Below, one piece after another: positions 1 through 6,700 of a DNA stretch of 8,628 nucleotides; the stretch's first letter is position 1, and each line of letters opens with the position of its first letter. The DNA is taken from NCBI GenBank assembly GCA_003446775.1, contig DMCH01000140.1, forward strand, positions 1 to 8,628. Direction: 5' to 3'. The stretch is from Chloroflexota bacterium (GTDB lineage: Bacteria > Chloroflexota > Dormibacteria > Dormibacterales > Dormibacteraceae). Both the position numbers and the translations under genes were made by a program. The notes beneath the pieces were generated by a model. It did no database searches, was not told the DNA's origin, and saw nothing but the letters and a program-made list of their open reading frames with translations.

Positions 1-461
1 GCGTCGTCGGGGTTGATCATCGTCTTCCCGATACGGATGTAGATGTATATCGGTAGGAAGAAGATCATGAATTGGGCCACGATCAGGAACAGGACGTATA
101 GCAAGTTCGTGAAAACCGCCTGCAGGACCTGCGGAATCACCGCGATGGCGTCCGCGGGCCCATACCCGAAGATGAGGTTCATCGCGACGAAGTACAGGAT
201 CGGAATCACTGACAAATAGAGGAGTCGTCTCCAGAAGATCGCACGGTTGGTTTCGACGGTCCTCTGCATGACGTCTGTCTCCGGCGTAATGCGCTCGCGG
301 AGGATCAGCCATCGACGCGCGATGCTGAGCAGACCCCGAAAGACCAGCATCGCGAAGACCGCGAATACGACCGACGAGCCGACGCCGTACTGGAGGTAGA
401 TGTCCGCAAACGCGAAAGACGAGGCGCCGACGAAAAACGTGAAGATCCAGAAGATGATCAC
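1..461 (-). CDS. Membrane protein, N-terminal 153 residues (runs off left edge)
   Basis: An open frame begins at a GTG (459-461) and stays open to the window edge. An AGGAG Shine-Dalgarno (472-476) lies 10 bases upstream, inside the preceding gene. The start overlaps the TGA of the DUF5317 gene by four bases (GTGA), so translational coupling is likely. The visible part is very hydrophobic. About four membrane segments can be seen, near residues 1-18, 27-42, 81-100 and 114-138, with a charged stretch (about 45-78, many R/E/T) between the second and third. It ends with IYIYIRIGKTMINPDD at the edge. From memory, a membrane domain followed by a segment of this kind precedes the ATPase module of membrane-anchored AAA+ proteins (FtsH-like or related) in some terrabacteria. 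No Walker motif is inside the window, so that reading is unproven. The existence of the gene is well supported; its function is not. Confidence 0.7.
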   Translation of the reverse strand, partial: MIIFWIFTFFVGASSFAFADIYLQYGVGSSVVFAVFAMLVFRGLLSIARRWLILRERITPETDVMQRTVETNRAIFWRRLLYLSVIPILYFVAMNLIFGYGPADAIAVIPQVLQAVFTNLLYVLFLIVAQFMIFFLPIYIYIRIGKTMINPDD

Positions 462-1030
462 GGCGGGTTATCTCCTATCCGGCCTGGGTTTTCAACCAGC
501 TTAGTAGCTGAGGGAGCCTGCTGTCGCGTAGCGAAGAACGCGACCACCCCGATCCCCACCGCGACCACCAGGTCGCCCGGGCTGTAGACGCCGGGGATCC
601 CCACCGGCCAGCTCACGGTGATCCAGTCGCCGAGCCAGTTCAGGTTCGTATTGGAACCCATGAGCACGTACTGGCCGAGGTGATTCCGCTGGACGAGCAC
701 GCCCGCGAAAGCGGGGGCCACCGGCATTCGGCCGCCGTTGGCGACCACGACGAGCAGGTTCAGCGCCGCGCCGGCCGCGACCACCCACACCCCTCGCAGC
801 CGGCGGATGTGAAGGAACGTCCATGCCACCAGTCCCGCCAGCGCCGCCGCATAGAGGAGCTGCACGCCGTCGATCCGGTTGAACGGTCTCAGCTGGACCG
901 CTTCCCTGGTCAAGAGCACGGCGAGCACGAACCACGGCCATCGAAACCTCAGGTTGGCGAGGTTCCCGAGCTTCCCGCCGGTGGCGATGCCGACCGCCAG
1001 CCCGACGACAAGCGGGATGAGGACCAGCAC
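458..1030 (-). CDS. DUF5317 family integral membrane protein
   Basis: The 190-residue product has about five membrane helices (near residues 2-19, 30-47, 57-75, 80-98 and 147-166). It carries motifs I associate with the DUF5317 family: LNLLVVVANGGRMPV in the middle, YVLMGSNTNLNWLGD, and PGVYSPGDLVVAVGIG near the C-terminus. The family has no established biochemical function, so only a role in the cytoplasmic membrane can be stated. The start is a GTG (1028-1030) with no visible Shine-Dalgarno. An in-frame stop at 1043-1045 rules out a longer start. It begins 12 bases after the amidohydrolase stop and its TGA overlaps the next gene's GTG by four bases, so it is an internal gene of the minus-strand operon. 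The C-terminal tail (about residues 168-190) is hydrophilic and probably outside the membrane. Confidence 0.85.
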   Translation of the reverse strand: MLVLIPLVVGLAVGIATGGKLGNLANLRFRWPWFVLAVLLTREAVQLRPFNRIDGVQLLYAAALAGLVAWTFLHIRRLRGVWVVAAGAALNLLVVVANGGRMPVAPAFAGVLVQRNHLGQYVLMGSNTNLNWLGDWITVSWPVGIPGVYSPGDLVVAVGIGVVAFFATRQQAPSATKLVENPGRIGDNPP

Positions 1031-1042
1031 GCGTTGTGCGCG

Positions 1043-2227
1043 CTATTCGGCCGCGAGTCGCGACGCGGTCCCGGCCAGCACCTTCACACCGATCTCGAAC
1101 GCGCTCTCGTCGATGCGAAAACCGGGGGAGTGGTGCGCGGGCGCGGTTTCGCCTGGCGGCATCGCCCCGAGCATGAAGTAGCAGCCTGGAATCCGCGTGA
1201 GGAACTCCGCGAAGTCGTCGCTGACCGTCAGCGGACGCCCGAGCACGCTGGCCTTGTCGCCGACCAACGAGGTCGCCACGTCGAGCACGGTCCGCGTGAC
1301 GTTGGGCTCGTTCATGATCGGGACGGTCCCGTGCACCAGCTCGAGCGTCGAGCGCACCTCGAATTCCCCGTCCACCTCCAGCAGGAGGTCGCGCAGGCGC
1401 CCGAGCGCCTCTTCGCGCAGACCTGGTGTGAAGGTGCGCACGCTGCCCTTGACTGAGACGCCGCGGGGGACGATGTTCCAGGCACCGTCGCTGGAGATGT
1501 TGCCCACCGTCGTGTGGCACTGCACGCCGTCGTGCTCGAGCCCGTCGACGATCGTGTGCAGGTGCTCGAGCAGGAAGGCCTGAGCGGAGAGGACGTTGCC
1601 GCGCCGGCCCATCATGCCGCCGTGTCCGCCTGGCCCCGCAAAGTTGATCTCGTACGCATCCGACCCCGCCCACATCAGGCCAGGTCTCGTGATCACGGTG
1701 CCTGACTCGTTCCAGCTGACGATGTGCAGCCCGATGACCGAGTCGGGGTGATGGTCGTCGAGCAGGCCGTTCGCGATCATCGCCTTGGCGCCGCTGACAA
1801 TCTCCTCGGCGGGCTGGAAGACGAAGAGGTAGCGGCCGCCCACGTCCCAGATGCGGTCGACCAGCGTGCGTGCGACGCCGACCATGATCGCCATGTGCGC
1901 GTCATGCCCGCACGCGTGCATGCGACCGTCGCTTTCCGAGGCAAATGTGACCCCCGACTCCTCGTGGATCGGCAGGGCGTCGATGTCCGCCCGCAGCATC
2001 ACGGTCTTGCCGGGCTTGCCCGTGTCGAGCATCGCGACCACGCCCGTCTCGGTGGGGCAGCGCTTCAGCTCCAGACCCAGCTCGCGCATGCGCTCGCCCA
2101 GCCGCTTGCTCGTCTCGTGCTCGCTGAAGCTGACCTCGGGGTGGCGGTGAAAGTGACGCCGTAGCTCGATCACCTCCTCGAGCACGGAGCTGCTCGGGAG
2201 CGGCGTCGTCGACCGGTCGTCGCTCAT
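1043..2227 (-). CDS. M20D-family metallo-amidohydrolase / N-acyl-amino-acid hydrolase
   Basis: The 394-residue protein has the usual full length for M20D amidohydrolases (hippurate / IAA-amino-acid / N-acyl-L-amino-acid hydrolases), which use a di-metal centre to cut an amide bond and release an acid and an amino acid. Visible motifs are RRHFHRHPEVSFSEHET (23-39), RADIDALPIHE (79-89), HACGHDAH (104-111) with family metal ligands C106 and H108, FQPAEE (137-142) with catalytic E141 and ligand E142, GLHI (H168), and HHSPGFRIDE near the C-terminus with ligand H366. The Cys in HACGHD is typical of the M20D branch. The middle third (about 180-295) is the dimerisation/lid domain. No signal peptide is seen, so it should be cytoplasmic. 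The ATG (2225-2227) overlaps the regulator's TGA by four bases (ATGA) and there is no good independent Shine-Dalgarno, which suggests coupled translation. The substrate cannot be told from sequence; all expected catalytic residues are present. Confidence 0.93.
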   Translation of the reverse strand: MSDDRSTTPLPSSSVLEEVIELRRHFHRHPEVSFSEHETSKRLGERMRELGLELKRCPTETGVVAMLDTGKPGKTVMLRADIDALPIHEESGVTFASESDGRMHACGHDAHMAIMVGVARTLVDRIWDVGGRYLFVFQPAEEIVSGAKAMIANGLLDDHHPDSVIGLHIVSWNESGTVITRPGLMWAGSDAYEINFAGPGGHGGMMGRRGNVLSAQAFLLEHLHTIVDGLEHDGVQCHTTVGNISSDGAWNIVPRGVSVKGSVRTFTPGLREEALGRLRDLLLEVDGEFEVRSTLELVHGTVPIMNEPNVTRTVLDVATSLVGDKASVLGRPLTVSDDFAEFLTRIPGCYFMLGAMPPGETAPAHHSPGFRIDESAFEIGVKVLAGTASRLAAE

Positions 2228-2955
2228 GGAATCGTGACCAGGTTGTAGCCACGCGTCGTCGCCCGCACGAAGTTCGGGCCCAATCCCGGTTCCAGCTCGT
2301 CCAGCCGCCGCCTCAACGTCAGCAAAGCCGAATGCACCGTCGAGTGGGCGGCGTCCATGCGGAACAGCCCGGCTTTGATGAGGTCGCGAGCCGTCGCCGG
2401 CTTCGACCCCTGCGCCAGGTGCAGCACCAGCGCGGTCTGCTGCGGCGTGAGGCGGATCTCGCGTTCGCCGAGCTTGGCGGTGCGCCGGGTCGGGTCGAAC
2501 TCCAGGCGTCCGAACTTGTAGCTGCCAGGACGCCCGGTGCCGCGCTCGACCAGGCGAGCTGCGAGGTCGGAGTAGATGTGGGCCATGGGCACGTTGCCCT
2601 TGACGAAGTAAGAGCTGGCCCCAAGCTCATAGGCCCGGCGGATGGCGGCCGAGTTGACCTGGGCGGCCGAAAGCACGATCACCGGCAGTCCGGGATGGTG
2701 TTCGCGGATCCAGGTCAGGAGCTCGAAGCCCGAGTCCTCGGTCTCGTCGAGCACCAGGTCCAGGAGCACCGCCGCCATGCGCTCGCGTGACAGCACCTCC
2801 ATCGCTTCGGGCGCCGAGGAGGAAGTTGACGGCCGGTACCCGAGGTCGTGGAGGTCGATTCGCAGCTGTTGCTGCATGGCGGCTTCGTCCTCCACCACCA
2901 GCACCGCCGAGCCCAGGACCTCGGCCGGACGGTAAACCTCGAGACCTGGCGGCAA
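2224..2955 (-). CDS. OmpR/PhoB-type response regulator (receiver + winged helix)
   Basis: This is a two-domain transcription factor activated by phosphorylation. Counting from TTG 2955, the receiver (about 12-135) has the acidic pair E22/D23 (VLVVEDE), phospho-acceptor D66 in AVLLDLVLD, switch residue S96 (VIVLSAA) and K119 (YFVKG), so it looks functional. The C-terminal half (about 148-243) is an OmpR/PhoB winged helix: FGRLEFDPTRRTAKL, then IRLTPQQ, a recognition-helix region (STVHSALLTLRRRL) and the terminal hairpin VRATTRGYNLV. The frame is open to a TTG at 3072, with further TTGs at 3015 and 3000. TTG 2955 is preferred because it gives a 13-residue lead into the receiver, like the sister receiver at 3258-3695, and because the codons above it are AT-rich and overlap promoter-like sequence. 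It is the first gene of the minus-strand operon and overlaps the amidohydrolase start. It is the likely output of the nearby kinase (inference). Confidence 0.9.
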   Translation of the reverse strand: MPPGLEVYRPAEVLGSAVLVVEDEAAMQQQLRIDLHDLGYRPSTSSSAPEAMEVLSRERMAAVLLDLVLDETEDSGFELLTWIREHHPGLPVIVLSAAQVNSAAIRRAYELGASSYFVKGNVPMAHIYSDLAARLVERGTGRPGSYKFGRLEFDPTRRTAKLGEREIRLTPQQTALVLHLAQGSKPATARDLIKAGLFRMDAAHSTVHSALLTLRRRLDELEPGLGPNFVRATTRGYNLVTIP

Positions 2956-3031
2956 GGGGGGAAGCCGGACTTCCCGGTTTTTGCTGCGCTGGCGCGTCAA
3001 GCTGGGGTTTTCCAAGCCTTGGCCTACATTA

Positions 3032-3059
3032 CTCTTAATGATTATTGGCGGAGTGTGAA
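3032..3059 (-). promoter_or_regulatory. Possible promoter for the regulator-amidohydrolase operon
   Basis: On the minus strand TTCACA (3059-3054, five of six bases of the -35 consensus) is followed after 16 bases by TAAGAG (3037-3032), a poor -10 hexamer. It would start RNA near 3025, upstream of the TTG starts at 3015, 3000 and 2955 but downstream of the outermost TTG at 3072. The match is weak and other hexamer pairs in this AT-rich patch are possible. Confidence 0.25.
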
Positions 3060-3061
3060 CA

Positions 3062-3089
3062 TTCAATCTCAACCGGCGCAGCGCATACT
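3062..3089 (+). promoter_or_regulatory. Possible weak promoter for the small plus-strand ORF
   Basis: On the plus strand TTCAAT (3062-3067) and CATACT (3084-3089) are separated by 16 bases and would place a transcript start near 3096, about 36 bases before the small ORF's ATG. The -10 differs from TATACT by one base; the -35 is poor. Offered only because the ORF downstream has its own ribosome-binding site. Confidence 0.2.
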
Positions 3090-3131
3090 GTCATCCGCGC
3101 CTGGCCATAGTTCGTAAAACCAAGGGGTAAG

Positions 3132-3257
3132 ATGGGGATGACCTGGAAGCTCAAAGTAATCCGCGTTGCGTTCGCGCTTGCGATGGTGGCCGCGCTGGCC
3201 ATGGCGCTCGTCGCGAATTTCGCCGACAGCCTGACCGACCTCTCGCTAGGGTTCTAG
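3132..3257 (+). CDS. Possible 41-residue single-helix membrane peptide
   Basis: This small frame begins at ATG 3132, preceded four bases upstream by a purine-rich AAGGGG (3122-3127). A second in-frame ATG at 3138 is 10 bases from the same site and is equally possible. The product has a short basic N-terminus (MGMTWKLKVIR), one strongly hydrophobic helix rich in A, M, V and L (about residues 12-28) and a short polar/acidic tail (NFADSLTDLSLGF). That is the profile of an inner-membrane microprotein with the N-terminus in the cytoplasm. I recognise no family. Its TAG (3255-3257) directly abuts the stop of the convergent receiver gene (3258-3260) with no base between. Its location, between the promoter region of the DNA-binding regulator and the single-domain receiver, suggests a link to the signalling locus if it is real. 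It could also be a chance ORF in a 186-base spacer; ribosome-site placement and clean topology argue mildly for a gene. Confidence 0.45.
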   Translation: MGMTWKLKVIRVAFALAMVAALAMALVANFADSLTDLSLGF

Positions 3258-3695
3258 TCACTTAGGCTGACTCTCGCGGCGCTCACGTGAGCGCCGGATC
3301 GCGGGCGGAAGCAGCGCGTACAGATCCGCGCGGTCGACCGCCTTGCTCATGTATCCCACAACGTCAGGATCGTCCGTTCCCGACGGGAACACCGGATACG
3401 CCGTGTAGAAGATCACCGGCAGCTTCTGTCCACGCGCCCGCAGCGCGTTCAGCAGCCCCCAGCCGTCCATGGGCTCGGGCAGCATCAGGTCGATGATCGC
3501 CACCTCCGGCGTGTCCGACTGCGCCTTCTCCAGCGCCTGGTCGGCGTCCTCGGCCATCGAGACCTTGTAGCCGAGCATGCGCAGGTCGGTCTCGAGGATG
3601 ACCCGCCAGGCGCGTTCGTCATCCACGACCAGGACTGTGGAGCCGAGCAGGTCTTCGGGCGTGGGCGCGATCGGTTTGGGCGGAGTGAACGGCAC
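3258..3695 (-). CDS. Stand-alone receiver-domain response regulator
   Basis: The 145-residue product is a CheY/Spo0F-type receiver with no output domain. Residues 20-125 form the receiver: acidic pair D25/D26 (VLVVDDE), phospho-acceptor D69 in AIIDLMLPEP, switch T98 (FYTA) and K118 (YMSKA). All conserved catalytic residues are present, so it should accept a phosphoryl group. Both ends are flexible: a proline-rich lead (PFTPPKPIAPTPEDLLG) and a charged Arg/Glu tail (RRSRERRESQPK). The start is GTG 3693-3695 with no Shine-Dalgarno; a TATACT (3715-3710) suggests a transcript with a leader of only 8-9 bases. It is divergent from the giant kinase, with 29 bases between start codons, so the two are very probably a cognate pair. 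With no effector domain, it must act by protein contact or as a phosphorelay intermediate. It resembles the receiver at 2224-2955 around β1 (LGSxVLVVxDE) and may be its paralogue. Confidence 0.93.
   Translation of the reverse strand: MPFTPPKPIAPTPEDLLGSTVLVVDDERAWRVILETDLRMLGYKVSMAEDADQALEKAQSDTPEVAIIDLMLPEPMDGWGLLNALRARGQKLPVIFYTAYPVFPSGTDDPDVVGYMSKAVDRADLYALLPPAIRRSRERRESQPK
3277..3296. repeat. Perfect 20-bp palindrome inside the 3' end of the receiver gene
   Basis: CGGCGCTCACGTGAGCGCCG reads identically on both strands, with no spacer or mismatch. It lies 17 bases inside the end of the minus-strand receiver gene and about 20 bases beyond the small ORF's stop. As RNA it could form an 8-bp stem with an ACGT loop on either strand. 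There is no T-run after it on either strand, so it is not a typical intrinsic terminator. It encodes part of the receiver's Arg/Glu tail (RRSRERR). It could be a protein-binding site, an RNA-stabilising hairpin for convergent transcripts, or coincidence in GC-rich code. Confidence 0.6.
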
Positions 3696-3724
3696 GGGGA
3701 ATCTGGCGCAGTATATCGGTGGTC
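3696..3724. promoter_or_regulatory. 29-bp divergent spacer with overlapping -10-like elements, probably leaderless
   Basis: Only 29 bases separate GTG 3695 (minus) from ATG 3725 (plus). The AGTATATC segment (3710-3717) gives TATACT on the minus strand (3715-3710) and TATATC on the plus strand (3712-3717). The plus element ends exactly seven bases before ATG 3725, the spacing expected for a leaderless mRNA beginning at the start codon. The minus element would leave 8-9 leader bases. No Shine-Dalgarno fits for either gene and no convincing -35 hexamers are seen; any such element would lie inside the opposite gene. Confidence 0.45.
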
Positions 3725-6700
3725 ATGGCGAGTCCCGCCCGTAGCAAGCTCAAAGGCCGCCGGCCGTCCCGACCTCAGAAGGGCCCAGCCCGCAACGGAT
3801 CCGGACCCGAGAGACCGGCGCCGATGCACAAGTCCCACGCGGCGGCGGTCGGGCCGACGCCCGCCGCCCTCGTGCACGAGCTGGGAAGCTGCTTCACCGA
3901 GGCGGACATCGCCCAGGTCCTGTACCGCGGTCTCCAGCCGCTGTTCGGCTACGACGTGGTGAACCTCCACGTGCTCGAGCGCGAGGGTTGGTACCACTCC
4001 CTGTCGATGGACTCCGGCGTGCTCCAGGACCTGCGGCGGCGGCCGCTGAGCGGATCGGTGTTCGTCAAGCAGTACGCCAACCCTAGAACCGTCGTCATCC
4101 CGCTCGACCCCAAGCCGCAGGAGATCAGCAAGGGGCCCGGCGCCGGACGCGAGACCAAATTCGCGATCTGGGTCCCGATCGAGCACCAGGGCGAGGTCAT
4201 CGGCAGCGTCATCTACCAGGGGTATCGCAGCCGCCGCGTGCCGGCGACGGAGATCGCCTTTCTCGATGAGGTGCACCGGCGTCTCGGCGTGCTGCTCACC
4301 AACGCATACCTCAACGAGCTGACGCGCAACCAGGCGCGGCGCCTCGAAGCGCTGAACAGCATCGCGCGAGCGATGGCCTCGACCCTCGACGAGGCGAGCG
4401 TCCTGACCGCGCTGCACGCCACCCTCAGCCAGCTGCTGCCAGTCGATGTCCTTCACATGGCCGCGCTGGATCCGGAGCAGCCCGACAAGGTACGCCTGCT
4501 GAACGTCGAGGCCGACGCCGCGCCGATCTCGCGCTGGGTGGCGATGAAGTCAGCCTCGGCGGCTCCGCTGCGCGCCATCGTGCGCGACCCCAAGCCACTT
4601 CTCACGCACGAGCCGGGCTCCGCATTGTGGGTCCCGATCAAAGAGGGCGGATCGCTGCGCGGCGCTCTAGGGATCAAGACCAAAAGGTCATACGCGTACG
4701 AGGCGTCGACCGCCGCGTTCATGGAGCTGGTGGCGGACGAGGTCACCCTCGCCCTGCGCAACGCGCGCAGCTATGAGGCGATCGAGGGCCAGCGGCGCCG
4801 TCTGGAGGTGGTCAACTCCATCGGCCGGCGGCTTGCGTCCAGCCTGGACCGCTGGTCGATCATGCGCACCTTGCGCGAGGAGCTTTCCAGCTTCCTCGAC
4901 TTCGACGGCTTCATCCTCGCGACTATCACGCAGTCGAAGGACGGCCCGATTGCAGCGGGCTATCAGTACGTCGCCGGAGTCGAGGAGGTCGTGCCGCCGG
5001 TCGCACTGGCGGTGACCGGGCCTTCCCGCGAGGCATACGAAACGGGAAAGCCGGTGCTGGTGCGCAAAAACCCGTGGGCGCACGCCTTCGCGCGCAAAGG
5101 TCTGGAGAGAGAGCGCTGGAACGTCGCCGAGGGCGCTGCCATCTTCCCATCGGGCCCACCCGGGGACCCTCGCTTGATCTCGGGCTCATTCGTGTGGGTG
5201 CCCGTGCTGAGCGGAGACCGCATCACGGCCATGCTTTCCCTGCAGTCGTACCGCGAATCCGCGTTCGACGAGTGGCATGTGGAGATCCTGCAGGGCGTGG
5301 CCGCGCACGTGAGCCTCGCCCTCGCCAACGCCGATCACTTTGCTGAGGCGCAGGCCGAGCGGGCGCGCCTGGAAGCGCTGCACATCCTCGAGATGGGAGT
5401 CGCGGGGGCATCCGATGAGCGGCAGATCGCGGAAGCCGTGTTCGGCGCGGTGAGCGACTACACCGATGCCACGCACGTAGTCCTCGCCCACCTCGACGCC
5501 GCCGGCAACGTCGTCGGCTTCACCGGGGAGCGGGGCGGGGCGATCGGGCTGCTCGGTCCCGTGCCCATTGCGGAGGCGCCGTTCTTCAAGCGCATGATGG
5601 CTGCCGGCGGGGAGGTCATGGATTCGGTCGAACCCATCGACGACGACCTGGTCGGACCGGTTGGCCACTACGTCTTCTCGCGCCAGCCCAGCCATGTCGT
5701 GTGGGTTCCGGTCATCCAGGGCGAGCGCCTCGTGGCCGGCATCTCGGCCTTGCGTGACGACGGCGGCAAGTTCTTGCCCGAGCATCTGAAGCTGCTCGAG
5801 GCCGCGGCGCCGGTGGTCGGCATCGCCCTGAGGACGATGCGCCTCCACCACGCCAATGAGCTGGCGCTGGCCCAGTCGGTGCGCATCCAGGAGCTCGCGG
5901 CGCTGGCCGGCCATGAGCTGATGAGCGTCGTGTCGAACATCGCCGACCAGGCGCGCACGATGTTGGAATCGGCCGGCGTCGCGTGCTGGGCGTTCGACAC
6001 CGAGGGTCGTATCAGCGCCACTCGCGGCAGCGGCGATCCGGCCGCCGAGTCTGTCCTGGCCTGGGCCGGCCTCAATTCCGAGGACAGCTGGCGCGAGGCG
6101 CCTACGGGAGTGTTGAGCGGGAGCGCGAACGGCCAGGCATGGAGCCTCATCCCGCTCTGGTACGGCGATCGCCTCGTCGGCGCCATCGGCGCCGTCCACG
6201 CAGCTACGCAGCTGGCCGAACCGCCGGCGCTCGACTTCGCGCGGCACGCGGCGGTGGCGATCGAGAACTCGCGGCTGGTGGCCGAGACCCGCGGTCGCAT
6301 CCGCACCCTCGAAGCAGTCGCGGCGTTCACCGAGCTGACGCCCACCGAGCCCGATCGCTCCCGCTCCGAGATGGGCAGGCTCGTCGGGCGCGCGCTCGCG
6401 AGCTCCCACGGCGAGCTATGGCTGCTCGAGGACGGGCATCTCGTCCGCCGCGCGACCGACAACGAAGTTGCGCCGAAGGTGCCGGTCGACGAGCCCGCGC
6501 AGCTGCTGCGGGCGATCACCTCTCCGACCGGCGGGCGGCGGCTGCGCGCGCTGCTGGACCTGCTCGGCGCCTCGCCTGACGCGTTCGGCCTGCCGATCCA
6601 GGTCGAGGGCCGGCTGGTCGGCCTCCTGGTCGCGAGGATGACCGCAGGCGCCTCGGAGACTAGGCGTCTCGCCACGGTGCTGGCGGGCCAGGCGGCGGTG

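Larger units (their letters stand above)
2956..3131. promoter_or_regulatory. Divergent control region between regulator operon and small ORF
   Basis: This stretch is clearly richer in A+T than the genes around it, especially 3024-3070, which fits promoter DNA. It contains several small symmetric elements: a 6-bp stem with 5-base loop at 2959-2975 just before the preferred regulator start, CCAAG-C-CTTGG at 3012-3022, TAAT-G-ATTA at 3036-3044, and TGAA-CA-TTCA at 3056-3065. The regulator frame stays open through most of it by way of TTG codons, so part could instead be coding. OmpR-family regulators often bind their own promoters, so autoregulation is plausible but is not shown by the sequence. 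Confidence 0.5.

Noticed and set aside
501..1673. Minus-strand open frame of 390 codons through the DUF5317 and amidohydrolase genes
   Set aside because: Arg/Gly/Ala-rich out-of-frame translation of two genes whose motifs are clear in their own frames.
3277..3296. Intrinsic bidirectional terminator between the convergent small ORF and receiver gene
   Set aside because: The palindrome is perfect, but neither strand has a T-tract after it and it lies inside the receiver coding sequence. Kept as an unexplained palindrome instead.
3485..4456. Minus-strand open frame of 323 codons spanning the receiver and kinase starts
   Set aside because: It would overlap two well-supported genes and the divergent promoter; its last third is an out-of-frame copy of the receiver with Ser/Arg/Pro-rich sequence.
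5186..6409. Long open frame of 407 codons on the minus strand opposite the kinase gene
   Set aside because: It lies fully antisense to a clearly conserved kinase, its product is rich in R, A, G and H without recognisable motifs, and such frames are expected in GC-rich genes with strong third-position bias.
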